The translations under genes and the position numbers were made by a program. This document shows, one piece after another, positions 17,307-27,449 of a stretch of DNA of 64,000 nt. The DNA lies in NCBI RefSeq assembly GCF_005222915.1, contig NZ_STFX01000026.1:27792-91791 (forward strand), read 5' to 3'. The notes below the pieces were generated by a model, which did no database searches, had not been told where the DNA came from, and saw nothing but the letters and a program-made list of their open reading frames with translations. Source of the stretch: Rhizobium sp. FKL33. Its GTDB lineage: Bacteria > Pseudomonadota > Alphaproteobacteria > Rhizobiales > Rhizobiaceae. The number at the start of each line of letters is the position of its first letter. Within the stretch, counting starts at the first letter, position 1.

Positions 17307-17897
17307 ATGGCACCGAAGAAAGCAAAAATCGAAGAAGAAGCAATCGGAACCGGCGACGCAAACGCCGAGCTCGATCAGGCGATCGACGACCTTCGCGGCG
17401 TTCTGAAAGCCGATGAAGACGGCCTCTCCGATTTCGGGGGGGATTTTGGCGCAGAATTCGGCGGCGGCGACGCCGGCGGCGATTTTTCAACATCGGAAAC
17501 GCCGATGGAAACCGACTTCGGCGGCGGCTCCGATTTCGGCGGCGGCAGCTTCGGCGGGGACTTCGGTGATTCGGGCTTCGGAGGCGACGACTTCGGGAGC
17601 AGCGCATCCATGGGCGCCGTCGCCGAGCCCGGCAGCGCGCTGCATGCGAACCTGGATCTGATCAAGGACATCCCAATTGATGTTCAAATCATTCTAGGAA
17701 CTAGCAAAATGCAGGTTTCCGGCTTGATGAATCTGACCGAAGGGGCCATTATTGCATTGGATCGGAAAATTGGCGAACCGGTCGATCTGATCGTAAATGG
17801 AAGGCTCATCGGGCGTGGTGAAATCACCGTTATGGAGAATGATGAAACCCGCTTCGGCATCAAGCTGTTGGAAGTTAAGCCGAGCGGCAAGCCTTAG
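17307..17897 (+). CDS. fliN: Flagellar motor switch protein FliN with a Gly/Phe/Asp-rich N-terminus
   Basis: A 196-residue C-ring protein. The C-terminal SPOA domain (about 118-192) is canonical, with [20 protein letters not shown] and the [18 protein letters not shown] pattern. The segment from residue 41 to 99 is low-complexity, built from FGG, GGD and DFG units, and carries a strong negative charge. This is much longer than the N-terminus of enterobacterial FliN (137 residues in all). It follows fliM by 48 bases. Confidence 0.95.
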   Translation: MAPKKAKIEEEAIGTGDANAELDQAIDDLRGVLKADEDGLSDFGGDFGAEFGGGDAGGDFSTSETPMETDFGGGSDFGGGSFGGDFGDSGFGGDDFGSSASMGAVAEPGSALHANLDLIKDIPIDVQIILGTSKMQVSGLMNLTEGAIIALDRKIGEPVDLIVNGRLIGRGEITVMENDETRFGIKLLEVKPSGKP

Positions 17898-17941
17898 AGT
17901 ATCAGAGTTACAAACCGGAATGATTCCGGGGGAGCGTCGAT

Positions 17942-18976
17942 ATGTTCGACTTCGACAGTTTTGAGACCACGTCTGCGAGCACGCTGACGCCGCCTGAAAA
18001 GGCTGCTGCAGTGTTGCTCGCCATGGGCAGACAGGTCGCCGGAAAATTACTTAAATACTTTACCCAAGCCGAACTGCAGGTCATCATTCATTCCGCGCAG
18101 CGCCTGCGGCAGATCCCACCGAACGAGTTGATTGATCTCGTCAACGAATTCGAGGACCTGTTCACCGAAGGCACGGGTCTGATGGACAACGCCAAGGCGA
18201 TCGAGGGCATTCTCGAGGAAGGCCTGACGCCGGACGAAGTCGATGGCCTGCTCGGACGACGCGCTGCATTCCAAGCTTTCGAAACCACGATCTGGGAACA
18301 GCTGGAAAGCGCCGAACCTGCCTTCGTTGCGAAGTATCTGATCAACGAGCATCCGCAGACCATCGCCTACATCATGTCGATGATGCCGTCTTCGGCAGGC
18401 GCAAAGGTGCTTCTGGAAATGCCGGAAGGGCGCCGCGCCGACATTCTCAACCGCACGGTCAACCTCAAGGACGTGAACCCGAAGGCGGTTCAGGTCATCG
18501 AGAACCGCGTCCACGAAATCCTCCGCGACCTCAACGCCGAACGCAATGCGCCTGGTACGATGAAGGTGGCTGAACTGATGAACGAACTCGAGAAGAACCA
18601 GGTCGAAAACCTGCTCGATTCGCTCGAAGCCATCAGCCAGGAAGCCGCCAAGAAGGTGCGCCCGAAGATCTTCCTGTTCGAAGACCTTCTTGCCATGCCG
18701 CAGCGCAGCAGGGTCCTGCTGTTCAACGATATCGCCGGCGACGTCATCACCATGGCGCTTCGGGGCGCGTCGATGGACATCCGCGAAGCCGTCCTGTCTT
18801 CAATCGGCGCGCGTCAGCGCCGCATGATCGAATCGGATCTTGGAGCGCCGGACAACACCGCCAACCCGCGCAATATTGCGATCGCGCGGCGCTCGATCGC
18901 CCAGGAAGCGATTCGCCTGGCCGCCGGCGGCCAGATCCAGCTGAAGGAATCCGGAGGCTCGGTCGAAGCGGCCTGA
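17942..18976 (+). CDS. fliG: Flagellar motor switch protein FliG
   Basis: A 344-residue rotor protein that couples the C-ring to the MS-ring and to MotA. N-terminal FliF-binding domain (PPEKAAAVLLAMGRQVAGKL), middle domain with EHPQTIAYIMSMM (the EHPQ motif), and a C-terminal torque domain with the charged ridge KIFLFEDLLAMPQRSRVLLF. A strong ribosome site (GGGGGAGC) precedes the ATG at 17942. Confidence 0.97.
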   Translation: MFDFDSFETTSASTLTPPEKAAAVLLAMGRQVAGKLLKYFTQAELQVIIHSAQRLRQIPPNELIDLVNEFEDLFTEGTGLMDNAKAIEGILEEGLTPDEVDGLLGRRAAFQAFETTIWEQLESAEPAFVAKYLINEHPQTIAYIMSMMPSSAGAKVLLEMPEGRRADILNRTVNLKDVNPKAVQVIENRVHEILRDLNAERNAPGTMKVAELMNELEKNQVENLLDSLEAISQEAAKKVRPKIFLFEDLLAMPQRSRVLLFNDIAGDVITMALRGASMDIREAVLSSIGARQRRMIESDLGAPDNTANPRNIAIARRSIAQEAIRLAAGGQIQLKESGGSVEAA

Positions 18977-18991
18977 CTGGAGTAGACGGGC

Positions 18992-20074
18992 ATGGCCGAG
19001 AGCGCCGACAAGGACAGCAAAACCGAAGCGCCAACCCAGAAGCGTTATACGGAAGCCGCCGAGAAGGGCAATGTGCCCTTTTCTCGAGAAATTACCGTCT
19101 TCGCCTCCACGCTCGGCATCTACGTCTACTTCGTCTTCTTCCTGCCAAACGGCGTAGCAAAGCTTTGGGACACGCTGAGGGGCGTGTTTGAAAAGCCCGA
19201 GCAATGGCGATTCGAAACCGGCACCGACATCGTGGCTCTGTTTGGCCGCATTTTCTGGGAATCGGCCGCAATCGTGACCCCCGCCTTCATTCTCATGGCG
19301 GCTTTTGGCATCGCGGCCTCTATCCTGCAGAATCTTCCGACGCCCGTTCTTGAGCGAATCGCGCCGAAATTTTCCCGCCTCGATCCGGTCAGCGGCTTCG
19401 GCCGCATGTTCGGCATGCCGGGCATGGTGGAGTTCGGCAAGTCGCTGATCAAAATTCTGGTCGTGGGCGTGGTTGTCGGCTTGAGCCTTCGGTCGGAATA
19501 TTTCGAATCCCTCGACGCGATGTATGCGGATCCAGATTTTCTGTTAAAGCGGCTCTCGTCGGACGTCCGGACGATTCTCGTCATTATCCTCTTCGCTGCA
19601 GCGATCATCGCCATAGCCGACTATTTCTGGACTCATCATCATTGGTATGAAGAGCTCAAGATGACGAAGGAAGAGGTGAAGGAAGAACGCAAGCAGACGG
19701 ACGGCGATCCGATGATCAAGCAGCGTCAGCGTTCTTTCGCTCGCGATCTCGCCCGAAAACGCATGATAAATTCTGTGCCGCGCGCCACGCTCGTCATCGC
19801 AAACCCGACTCACTATGCGGTCGCTTTGCGATACGTACGAAATGAAGACCCTGCTCCAGTGGTGGTGGCCAAGGGAACAGACCTCATCGCTCTCAAAATT
19901 CGCCAGGTGGCGGAGGAAAATGGCGTTCCCGTGTTCGAGGATCCGCCTCTAGCGCGCTCCATGTTTGCGCAAGTCTCGGTGGATAGTGTCATTCCGCCGG
20001 TCTTCTACAAGGCCGTCGCCGAACTGATACAACGCATTTATGCGTCCAAGAATAAAGCCAGACGGGTTCACTGA
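18992..20074 (+). CDS. flhB: Flagellar export switch protein FlhB
   Basis: A 360-residue export-gate protein that controls the change of substrate from rod/hook to filament. N-terminal basic region ([18 protein letters not shown]), four membrane segments (about 35-55, 90-110, 145-165, 190-210), a charged linker and the cytoplasmic domain. The autocleavage site NPTH is intact ([14 protein letters not shown]). It lies 15 bases after fliG. Confidence 0.97.
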   Translation: MAESADKDSKTEAPTQKRYTEAAEKGNVPFSREITVFASTLGIYVYFVFFLPNGVAKLWDTLRGVFEKPEQWRFETGTDIVALFGRIFWESAAIVTPAFILMAAFGIAASILQNLPTPVLERIAPKFSRLDPVSGFGRMFGMPGMVEFGKSLIKILVVGVVVGLSLRSEYFESLDAMYADPDFLLKRLSSDVRTILVIILFAAAIIAIADYFWTHHHWYEELKMTKEEVKEERKQTDGDPMIKQRQRSFARDLARKRMINSVPRATLVIANPTHYAVALRYVRNEDPAPVVVAKGTDLIALKIRQVAEENGVPVFEDPPLARSMFAQVSVDSVIPPVFYKAVAELIQRIYASKNKARRVH

Positions 20075-20079
20075 AAACG

Positions 20080-20541
20080 ATGAAAAAAAGCCCTTTCTCC
20101 ATCGAACACGAGAAAATCGTGGCCGAGGCGTTGCGCCCCGTTGCGACAGAACTCAGGCTGATCGACGCTGCGGACCTTGTGTCGCTGCTGCGTTACGAGC
20201 GCTGGGGCAATATTGCGGATCTCGTGAATTCTGCAGCGGAACTCTATTTCCTGCCGGGCACGATCCGTTTTGGCATTGGCGGCAATTATGAAATGGACTG
20301 GAACAAGCTGCCGCAAATTTCACTCGATCTCGAGATCATGGCCGATGCGGTGACCGTGTATGCGCAGTTGTCGCTGACCGACGAGTTGGCAGGCATCGAA
20401 ATCAACCACATCGCATTTCACGAGCCGAACGACGATCCGAACCAGGACACGGCGCTTCTCGCCGAAAGTCTGGCGCGTGCGCGCTTCATCACGCCTAAGA
20501 TGCAAGGCAACCCGGCGCATGGCGCCAGCGCGCTCCAATAA
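20080..20541 (+). CDS. Conserved unknown protein of the rhizobial flagellar cluster
   Basis: A 153-residue soluble protein without signal peptide or membrane segment. It starts MKKSPFSIEHEKIVAEALRP and has a helical N-terminal half (1-55) and a more beta-like centre (about 60-125, with IRFGIGGNYEMDW). I do not recognise a family. It begins 5 bases after flhB, so it is co-translated with the switch/export genes. It converges on visR with a 16-base gap. Context suggests a motility role, but nothing in the sequence shows the mechanism. Confidence 0.8.
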   Translation: MKKSPFSIEHEKIVAEALRPVATELRLIDAADLVSLLRYERWGNIADLVNSAAELYFLPGTIRFGIGGNYEMDWNKLPQISLDLEIMADAVTVYAQLSLTDELAGIEINHIAFHEPNDDPNQDTALLAESLARARFITPKMQGNPAHGASALQ

Positions 20542-20557
20542 AACATGCCACAGAGAT

Positions 20558-21289
20558 TCAGGCGATATAGCCGAGCCGGATGGCCTTGGCGATCGCCTGG
20601 ATTCGGTTGACGGAATCCAGCTTCACTGTCGCCGATGACAGATAGGCGTTCACCGTATGCACCGAAAGACCGAGTTGAACGGCAATTTCCTCGCTGACCA
20701 AACCGTCACCGGCCAATTGTAGACAGGCAATCTCCCGACTTGACAGGACTTCGTCCGGCGCCGACCGGCGTTCATCGAGCGTCAACAGATCCATCATCAA
20801 TTGATGCGATTTCCCATGCAGGTCGAGAATGGTTTCCCAGGCAAGGTCGAGATAGTTCGCTGAAAACACGATATACCCATTGCCCATCGATCCCAGACGA
20901 ACCGGAAATGCGATGCCGCAGACGGGAAGGCTTCGCTGCTTGATGCGGCTTACGAAGCCCGTGAAGTCGGGCGTTTCTGCGGTTTGCGCCTCCCCTACTC
21001 CGTTCCATAACAGGGGCAGCGACGATGTCTCGAGATGGTCGAGAAAAATCTGGCTGTAATGCTCAAGGATGGCGGACGCGGCGATCTGGTTGTCTGACTG
21101 AAAATTGTCGAGAATGCAGGCAAGCTTGCGCTTGCTAGGAAGACCAGAATTATTCGTCTTGAACACGGCGAAATTTCGAGCGTGAGCCGTTCGCTGCATG
21201 GACACCAGCCTCGGAAAAAAATCCGAACGGCTAAGCGAGCGAATGTTCCGCTTGGCGCCGCCCTCCATGCCTGTTTTGCCATCCTTCAA
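20558..21289 (-). CDS. visR: LuxR-type motility master regulator VisR
   Basis: A 243-residue transcription factor with an N-terminal sensor-like domain (about 35-165) and a C-terminal LuxR helix-turn-helix (about 175-240, GDGLVSEEIAVQLGLSVHTVNAYLS). VisN and VisR act as a pair at the top of the flagellar and chemotaxis cascade in Sinorhizobium and Agrobacterium. The gene lies 12 bases after visN and converges on the flhB operon. The first residues up to about 30 are weakly supported; an internal start at a later Met is possible. Confidence 0.93.
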   Translation of the reverse strand: MKDGKTGMEGGAKRNIRSLSRSDFFPRLVSMQRTAHARNFAVFKTNNSGLPSKRKLACILDNFQSDNQIAASAILEHYSQIFLDHLETSSLPLLWNGVGEAQTAETPDFTGFVSRIKQRSLPVCGIAFPVRLGSMGNGYIVFSANYLDLAWETILDLHGKSHQLMMDLLTLDERRSAPDEVLSSREIACLQLAGDGLVSEEIAVQLGLSVHTVNAYLSSATVKLDSVNRIQAIAKAIRLGYIA

Positions 21290-21301
21290 GGGAGATGCTC
21301 C

Positions 21302-22042
21302 TCAAACCAGATTGTGTCGGACCGCATAGGCGATCGCCTCCGATCTCGTGCGAGTGGCGGTCTTGCGCATGACGCTGGTGATGTAATTGTTGATCGTGTT
21401 CTTCGAGATTCCGATGATGGTGGCGATTTCGTCGCTGGTCTTGCCCTCGGCAATCCAGTAGAGGCATTCCAGTTCGCGATCAGTCAGATCCATATCTCGG
21501 GCGCTGCGGACAGTATCGCGGAACAGAAGACTTGCAAGATATCCAGCCAGGAGACCGGTCTCGCGTAGTCGTTGCTGCGACAGAATTACATCCTGCGGAC
21601 AAATGAACATCAGGCAGTAACGCGTCCGGCCGGCATTGAAGATGATTGTACAATATTCCCGGCCCGCCTGGTCGGCAGACATATGATCGTCAGCGAGCAG
21701 TGAGAAGGCGGGATTGAGAACGGACAGGCATTTTTCAAGCTCGGTGCTGCGCGACAGCCTGCCCAACAGTTCGCGCCCTCTGTTGCGGACAAGATCGAAA
21801 GGCCAGTTGGACGAGATGATGTTGTCGAGTCCAGCTTCGCTGTTCAATTCATGTCGCGCGAGAAGAAATCCCTCTGCCCCGACATAGTCGCACAGCGCCA
21901 TGGCCGCCGACGCAACATCCTGAGCGGAGACACTCTTGTTCAATCGGTCCAGCATCTGGTCCGCGCTGATTGTCCCGTGCACATGGGCTCTTTGCGAACC
22001 CGATGCTTCCGTCAACGATCCGCTGTCGCTCTTAGCGGTCAC
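21302..22042 (-). CDS. visN: LuxR-type motility master regulator VisN
   Basis: A 246-residue partner of VisR: N-terminal ligand/autoinducer-type domain (about 30-165) and C-terminal LuxR DNA-binding domain (about 180-245, LTDRELECLYWIAEGKTSDEIA, then GISKNTINNYI). As the first gene of visNR it should have its promoter between 22043 and the fliF terminator at 22217. Confidence 0.93.
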   Translation of the reverse strand: MTAKSDSGSLTEASGSQRAHVHGTISADQMLDRLNKSVSAQDVASAAMALCDYVGAEGFLLARHELNSEAGLDNIISSNWPFDLVRNRGRELLGRLSRSTELEKCLSVLNPAFSLLADDHMSADQAGREYCTIIFNAGRTRYCLMFICPQDVILSQQRLRETGLLAGYLASLLFRDTVRSARDMDLTDRELECLYWIAEGKTSDEIATIIGISKNTINNYITSVMRKTATRTRSEAIAYAVRHNLV

Positions 22043-22216
22043 TTCACCACCCGGTCGGTTGCCGTGGGTTCACGCATCTTCGCGTCCCCAATCTAATTCC
22101 GTCATCACGATAGATCCGAACGCCTTTATGGTGAAACTGATTCGATCTCGAATACAATTTTTTAATCCTTTAACTCAAGTAGCCCCCCAGTTTTCGGACG
22201 CTCTGGGTCTGTTTGC

Positions 22217-22248
22217 AAACAAAAAAACGCCGGCGCGGGGCCGGCGTT
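22217..22248 (-). terminator. Intrinsic terminator after fliF
   Basis: AACGCCGGC/GCCGGCGTT, a 9-bp stem with a 5-base loop (22226-22248), is followed on the minus strand by an eleven-base run of Ts broken by one G. It lies 22 bases after the fliF stop and separates it from visNR. Confidence 0.93.
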
Positions 22249-22270
22249 GTTGTGGTTTTGTGATTTTGGA

Positions 22271-23980
22271 TCAGGCGGCTTGTTCCGGGATCGCCCATTT
22301 GCGGAGGATCTTGGCGGCTCTTTCTTCGCTGATCTCCACCATTCGGCTGAGGCGGCGCTCCGGACCTTCCTTGACCCGCTTGGCGAGGCCGGAACCGTCG
22401 TCTTCGCTCGGGTTGAGAATATCGTCCGTCGAGTCGAAGCCGAAGTCCGAACCGAAACCGTCCATAAGCGTGGCCCCGGGGCCGCCAACCGTCGGCGGTG
22501 AGAAGTCTGGCAATTCGAGTCCTGCGCTTTCGCCGAGCGGCACCGAGCCGGGGGCGCCAAGGGCTGCCGCGCCAAGTTCCGGACCACCGATCGCCTTGAT
22601 GAGCGGACGGAAGCCGAGCCAAACGATCAGGAAGGCGACTGCGACGAAAGCCAGCGCGTTGATCATCGTGCCCATATTGCGCATGAAGATGTCCGCGAAG
22701 GATTCCGACGTCGCCGCTTCATCCAACAGCTGGTTGTCGAGGAAGTCGATCGCCGAGACATTGATGACGTCGCCACGCTGGGCGTCGATGCCGGCGGCCG
22801 AGGTGACGATCTTCTGCATTTCCGCGACGATCTTGTCGAATTTCGCCTGATCGAAAGGTTCGCCGGCGAGCTTGGCGATGCGACCGCGATTGACCACGAC
22901 GGCGACCGACAGCTTGTCGATCGTGTAGCCGTTGCGCACGGTCGCGACCGTCTTCTGATTGATCTCGTAGTTGGTCTGTTCTTCTTTCTTGTTCGCCTGG
23001 TCCGACGACTTCGGGCCCGCACCGGCGCTCTCGTTGCCCTGGGGAACATTCTGTTCCACCGTGGTCGCCTGTTCCTGCGATACCTGTTCGGACTTCTGGT
23101 CCTCTTTGGTCACGCGAACCGAGCGCTCGACCTTTGATTCGGGATCGAAAATCGTTTCCTGTATCTGCTGGGCGTCAGTGTTGAGTTTCGCGGTCACCGA
23201 TGCGCGGAAATTGTCCATGCCAAGGAATGGCGCAAGAGCGTTGTCGATCTTGCTTTCGATCTCCTGCTGGACGTTCTGGACGATGCCGAGCGAACGATTG
23301 AGAGAACTGCTCGAAGGATCGTCGCCAGAGGCGAGCAACTGGCCGGCCGAATCGAGGATGGTGACGTCATCCACATTCAGACCAGGCACTGCGGAGGCGA
23401 CCAGATGGCGAATGGAAGCAGCGGCCTGACGGCCGACCTGTTCGGAAGCGCGAATCATCACGGAAGCCGTTGGTTTTTGTTCCGCCTGACGGAAAGAGCC
23501 TCGATCCGCCATAACGATATGAACGCGCGCCGCGTTGATGCCGTTGATTGTCTGGATGGTGCGGCCGATTTCGCCTTCAAGCGCCCTCACCCGGGTGACT
23601 TCCTGCATAAAGGAGGTGAGACCGAGCGAACCGACACTGTCGAACAATTCGTAGCCCGCATTGGCGGAATTCGGGAGGCCGCGTTCAGCGAGGAAGAGTC
23701 TCGCTTTTCCGGTCTGGCCGACAGGCACGGCGATAGAGCCGCCATCGGTTCCGACCTGATAGTCGAGCCCGCCTTCGGCGAGCGCGATTCCTACCTGATT
23801 GAGGTCGGACGCTTCGAGGCCAACATACAGGGTCTCATACCCCGGTTTGTTGACATAGTAGCTGCCGACGAGGATCGCCAGGAGGGTCAATCCGAAGATC
23901 GCGCCCAGGGCCACGAGCTTGGTCATGCCCAGCGACGTCAGGTTCTTGAGTATAGCCGTAAGCTGATTCAACAGATTCAT
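22271..23980 (-). CDS. fliF: Flagellar MS-ring protein FliF
   Basis: A 569-residue ring protein with two membrane segments (about 20-42 and 435-455). The large periplasmic region between them holds the ring-building motifs (YETLYVGLEASDLNQVGIAL near the start). The acidic C-terminal tail, with KILRKWAIPE near the end, is the FliG-binding peptide. It lies 161 bases downstream of cheT and ends at a strong terminator. Confidence 0.97.
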   Translation of the reverse strand: MNLLNQLTAILKNLTSLGMTKLVALGAIFGLTLLAILVGSYYVNKPGYETLYVGLEASDLNQVGIALAEGGLDYQVGTDGGSIAVPVGQTGKARLFLAERGLPNSANAGYELFDSVGSLGLTSFMQEVTRVRALEGEIGRTIQTINGINAARVHIVMADRGSFRQAEQKPTASVMIRASEQVGRQAAASIRHLVASAVPGLNVDDVTILDSAGQLLASGDDPSSSSLNRSLGIVQNVQQEIESKIDNALAPFLGMDNFRASVTAKLNTDAQQIQETIFDPESKVERSVRVTKEDQKSEQVSQEQATTVEQNVPQGNESAGAGPKSSDQANKKEEQTNYEINQKTVATVRNGYTIDKLSVAVVVNRGRIAKLAGEPFDQAKFDKIVAEMQKIVTSAAGIDAQRGDVINVSAIDFLDNQLLDEAATSESFADIFMRNMGTMINALAFVAVAFLIVWLGFRPLIKAIGGPELGAAALGAPGSVPLGESAGLELPDFSPPTVGGPGATLMDGFGSDFGFDSTDDILNPSEDDGSGLAKRVKEGPERRLSRMVEISEERAAKILRKWAIPEQAA

Positions 23981-24141
23981 TCTGTTCCCGCGAAGTTAAG
24001 CGCCACGAGGTCAAGGTATCATTCCTTGCCTACACTCTACGGCTTCAAACTTGCGCGAGGGTGTTGTCCGCCCGGCGGCGACTTCGCCTCCAACTCCTCG
24101 GTTTATCGGCGGTCGCCCTATCGGCCGTGGCTCAGGCGACG

Positions 24142-24531
24142 TTAGAACAGGTCACAGTCCCCGGCGGTCTTGATGATCGGCTGCGAATGACCGCGGCGGG
24201 TGCCTCCGGATAGGGCGCGCTGCATGTCGGCAAGCTTGACCAGGTTCAGCGCCGTGGTGATGTCGATCAGTGTTTCCTCGGGAATGGAGGCCGTCACGGT
24301 ATCGATGAACTCTGCGAGGCCCCTGGTTTTCTGAACCGCGAGATCGATGCCTTGCAAAACCATCATGCGGTCGGCTGCGTCCATGAAGTCCACGCCATTT
24401 GCATTGGTGAGAAAGGGTTCTATCCGCTCGATCAGATAGGCGACGTCGTGAAGTTCGGAAACAACCCGCATCAGGATTTCCGGAAGCGACTCTTCGATCT
24501 GGACCGTATGCGTTACTACACTCGAATGCAT
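24142..24531 (-). CDS. cheT: CheT, chemotaxis protein with CheZ-like features
   Basis: A 129-residue, mostly helical soluble protein, last gene of the che operon, in the place where Sinorhizobium has cheT (orf10). Two details stand out. A D-x-x-x-Q pattern (D63, Q67 in GIDLAVQKTRGL) lies in a long helix, as in the active site of the CheY phosphatase CheZ. The extreme C-terminus is short, acidic and aromatic (GDCDLF), like the CheY-binding tail of CheZ. This suggests a divergent CheZ-type phosphatase of CheY. Family and position are well supported; the activity is inference. Confidence 0.82.
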   Translation of the reverse strand: MHSSVVTHTVQIEESLPEILMRVVSELHDVAYLIERIEPFLTNANGVDFMDAADRMMVLQGIDLAVQKTRGLAEFIDTVTASIPEETLIDITTALNLVKLADMQRALSGGTRRGHSQPIIKTAGDCDLF

Positions 24532-24548
24532 GGCGTGATCCTTCCAGA

Positions 24549-25097
24549 TCAGAAAAACTCGATCGACGATTCGGCGGGCTTGGGCGCGGGCACGGGGCGT
24601 GTTTCGAGCTGCACGGTGCGCTGCGTTTCGGCGCCGGTGAGCGCATATTGACGGGCCCGGCCGGAAACCGGCCAGAATTCGAGCTTGCGACCTGCGTCGC
24701 CTCCGGTCGAGGAACCGGCGATCTTGATGCCTTCGTCCTTCAGGAAGCGCATCGCGAATTCCGCGTTCTGCTGCCCGACATTCGAAAAGGACGCAATGGT
24801 CTTGGCGCCGCCGAAGATCTTGGCTTCGAGCCGGTCGCGACGCGCGCCCTGCTTCAGCAAACCGTTGATCAGAAGCTCCATCAGATGCACGCCGTAGCGC
24901 GACACGTCGCCGCCCTGCGCCATTGCTTCAGCGGAGCCGGGGAGGAGAAAGTGGTTCATGCCGCCGACGCCGGCGACGGGGTCGCGCAGACAGGCGGCGA
25001 CACAGGAGCCGAGCACCGTGGAGAGAACCACGTCGGGATCTCGCGAGACTTTCCACTCGCCTTGGATTACATGGACACGCTTGAAGCCATCGCTCAT
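24549..25097 (-). CDS. cheD: Chemoreceptor glutamine deamidase CheD
   Basis: A 182-residue cytoplasmic enzyme that deamidates receptor glutamines. The catalytic cysteine lies in [15 protein letters not shown] (near residue 33) and the histidine in [11 protein letters not shown] (near 50). The motif [22 protein letters not shown] is typical. It overlaps cheY2 by ATGA and precedes cheT by 17 bases. Confidence 0.96.
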   Translation of the reverse strand: MSDGFKRVHVIQGEWKVSRDPDVVLSTVLGSCVAACLRDPVAGVGGMNHFLLPGSAEAMAQGGDVSRYGVHLMELLINGLLKQGARRDRLEAKIFGGAKTIASFSNVGQQNAEFAMRFLKDEGIKIAGSSTGGDAGRKLEFWPVSGRARQYALTGAETQRTVQLETRPVPAPKPAESSIEFF

Positions 25098-25483
25098 TTC
25101 AGGGATCCGAACACGGCTTCAATCGCCGCTTTCATCTTTTCTATGGTGAAGGGCTTAGCCAAGACGTTGTTCGCCCCCATCTGCGCCGCCTTCTGGACGA
25201 GCGCGCGGTCGCCCTGAGCGGTCAGGATGATGAAGGCGGCCTTCTTCGTGGCCGGGTTCGAGCGGACAGCCTGCAGAAGTCCCAGGCCATCCATTTTCGG
25301 CATGTTGAAGTCCGAGATGACCAGGTGGTGAGGCTGTTGGGCCATGATCTGTGCGCCCTGTTGCCCGTCGCCGGCTGCTGTAATTTGCTTGAACCCGAGC
25401 TGGGTCAAAGCGTCACTAAGAAGCAAGCGGCTCGTTACCTGATCATCGACAATAAGGACTTTGATTTTTTCAGCGATAGACAT
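25094..25483 (-). CDS. cheY2: Chemotaxis response regulator CheY2
   Basis: A 129-residue single receiver domain. Acidic pocket D13-D14, phospho-acceptor D58 (ISDFNMP), switch T88 in ILTAQG and K110 in AKPFT. In Sinorhizobium CheY2 is the main motor-binding regulator and CheY1 acts as a phosphate sink. The position between cheB and cheD is that of cheY2, and it overlaps both. Confidence 0.95.
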   Translation of the reverse strand: MSIAEKIKVLIVDDQVTSRLLLSDALTQLGFKQITAAGDGQQGAQIMAQQPHHLVISDFNMPKMDGLGLLQAVRSNPATKKAAFIILTAQGDRALVQKAAQMGANNVLAKPFTIEKMKAAIEAVFGSLK

Positions 25484-26541
25484 CAGTCGCTCCCTTCTTT
25501 TCGGGCGGCAGTAAGTTTCAATATTTCTTCCCCGATGGCTGTCAGCGGAAGTTGCGTTTCCACAGCTCCTAGCTCGAAGGCCACGCGGGGCATTCCATAG
25601 ACCACACAGGTCTTTTCATTCTGACCGACGGTGCGCGCTCCGGCATGACGCATCTTCAACAGTCCCGATGCGCCGTCGCGGCCCATGCCGGTCAGAATGA
25701 CTCCCACGGCGTTGCGTCCCGCAAGTTCGGCCACGGAGTCGAACAAGACGTCGACCGAAGGTCGATGTCCGTTGACCGGCGGCTTGTCGAGCAGACGGCA
25801 CACGGGCGCGTGAGCGTTTACGATTGTCATATGACGCTCGCCGCCTGGCGCGAGGTAGACGCGGCCGATCTCGAGACGGGCTCCATCGGTCGCTTCCTGC
25901 ACCTGCGGCGCGCACAAGCGGTTCAACCGTTCCGCAAAACTCTTCGTAAAGGTTGACGGCATGTGCTGAGTTATGACAGTCGGCGGGCAATTAACCGGAA
26001 ATTTCTTAAGAACTTCTATCAACGCCTCGACGCCGCCTGTGGACGAGCCGATCGCCACCACTTTGCGTCCGACACGGTAATCTGCAGGGGCCGCATTGAC
26101 ATTGGCGGCCGGAGCCGGATGCGCCGGCTGGCGCATATACTGATAACGATAGCTCGACTTCGCCGCAGCCTTGACCTTGTCGATCAGTTCGTGGAACGGG
26201 CGCGTGTCACCCGGCGCCGGCTTGCCGATGCAATCGAACGCGCCGATTTCCAGCGCGGCGATCGTGGCTTCCGCGCCGCGATGGGTGAGCGACGAGACCA
26301 TGATGACCGGCATGGGCCGGAGCTTCATGATCTTTTCCAGAAAATCGAGCCCGTTCATGTCGGGCATTTCGATGTCGAGGGTCACGACATCGGGATTGAG
26401 TTCCTTGATGGCGGCGCGCGCCTCCATGGCGTCACGCGCCTGGCCGATCACGTTGACGTCCGGATCTGAATTCAGGACCGCCGAGATCAGGCCCCGCATC
26501 GTGGGGGAGTCGTCGACAACAAGTACACGCGCTGGGGACAT
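25483..26541 (-). CDS. cheB: Chemotaxis methylesterase CheB
   Basis: A 352-residue protein: receiver domain (1-120, phospho-acceptor D56), linker rich in Ala/Pro (about 135-155) and methylesterase domain (about 160-345). Catalytic serine in [12 protein letters not shown], histidine in ITQHMPSTF, and aspartate in [12 protein letters not shown] are all present. It removes methyl groups from chemoreceptors. The start codon overlaps the end of cheR. Confidence 0.97.
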   Translation of the reverse strand: MSPARVLVVDDSPTMRGLISAVLNSDPDVNVIGQARDAMEARAAIKELNPDVVTLDIEMPDMNGLDFLEKIMKLRPMPVIMVSSLTHRGAEATIAALEIGAFDCIGKPAPGDTRPFHELIDKVKAAAKSSYRYQYMRQPAHPAPAANVNAAPADYRVGRKVVAIGSSTGGVEALIEVLKKFPVNCPPTVITQHMPSTFTKSFAERLNRLCAPQVQEATDGARLEIGRVYLAPGGERHMTIVNAHAPVCRLLDKPPVNGHRPSVDVLFDSVAELAGRNAVGVILTGMGRDGASGLLKMRHAGARTVGQNEKTCVVYGMPRVAFELGAVETQLPLTAIGEEILKLTAARKEGSD

Positions 26542-27449
26542 CAGGTCTTCCTCCCGCCTGACTTGCCGATGAACTTGTAGGTCGTGATGCCGGTGTTGTC
26601 GAAATAGGCCTTCGCCTCGCCCGACACGCGCTCGGAATGGCCGATGTAGAGGTGGCCGCCGTCGGTCAACAGGTCGGAGAAGCGGTTCCAGATGCGAACC
26701 TGGGTGGGCTCGTCGAAATAGATCACCACGTTGCGGCAGAAGATCACGTCGAACTTGCCCTTGAACGGCCAGTTGGCCATCAGGTTGAGCTCGTTATAGG
26801 TGATCAGGCGCTTGACCTGATCGCTGACCTGCCACTTTTGCTTGCCGTCGAAGTTGACCTCGGAGAAATACTGCTTGCGCATCTGCGGGCTGACGGTCTC
26901 GAGCGAGTTGGCGTCATAGGCCCCGAGGCGGGCGGCGGCGAGAATTTTCGGATCGATGTCGGTGGCGAGGATCTTGAAATCGTAATCGGCGATGTTCGGC
27001 ATCACCGACAGCGCCGTCAGCGCGATCGAATAGGGCTCCTGGCCGTCCGAGGACGCGGCGGACCAGATGCGGGCGCGGCCGCCGGATTTCAGTCGGCTGA
27101 TCATGCCCGGCAACACCTCGGTGCGCAGGTGATCGAAATGGTGGTTTTCACGGAAGAAGCGGGTGAAGTTCGTCGTCAGAAAAGACAGCATTTCCCGGCG
27201 TTCGGCCGCGCCGTTCGGCGAGGACACGAGCTCGCAATAGGTCCTGAAGTCGCGCAGCCCCAGTTGCCGGATATGCTTGGAGAGCCGTGAATAGACGAGC
27301 GAAGCCTTGGTCTCGTTGAGATAGATGCCCGCGTCCGAATAGATCATCGCGGCGATCTCGGAGAGATCGCGGCGGGTCAGCGGAAACTCACCTCCTGCGA
27401 GGATCTCTTCCTGGTTACGGCGCGGGTCAACAGCTAAACTCATGGTCAC
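26541..27449 (-). CDS. cheR: Chemotaxis methyltransferase CheR
   Basis: A 302-residue S-adenosylmethionine-dependent enzyme that methylates receptor glutamates. N-terminal helical domain (about 20-90) and C-terminal methyltransferase domain (about 100-290) with [17 protein letters not shown] (cofactor site) and [15 protein letters not shown]. The beta-subdomain that binds tethered pentapeptides is present. It overlaps cheW by ATGA. Confidence 0.97.
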   Translation of the reverse strand: MTMSLAVDPRRNQEEILAGGEFPLTRRDLSEIAAMIYSDAGIYLNETKASLVYSRLSKHIRQLGLRDFRTYCELVSSPNGAAERREMLSFLTTNFTRFFRENHHFDHLRTEVLPGMISRLKSGGRARIWSAASSDGQEPYSIALTALSVMPNIADYDFKILATDIDPKILAAARLGAYDANSLETVSPQMRKQYFSEVNFDGKQKWQVSDQVKRLITYNELNLMANWPFKGKFDVIFCRNVVIYFDEPTQVRIWNRFSDLLTDGGHLYIGHSERVSGEAKAYFDNTGITTYKFIGKSGGRKT

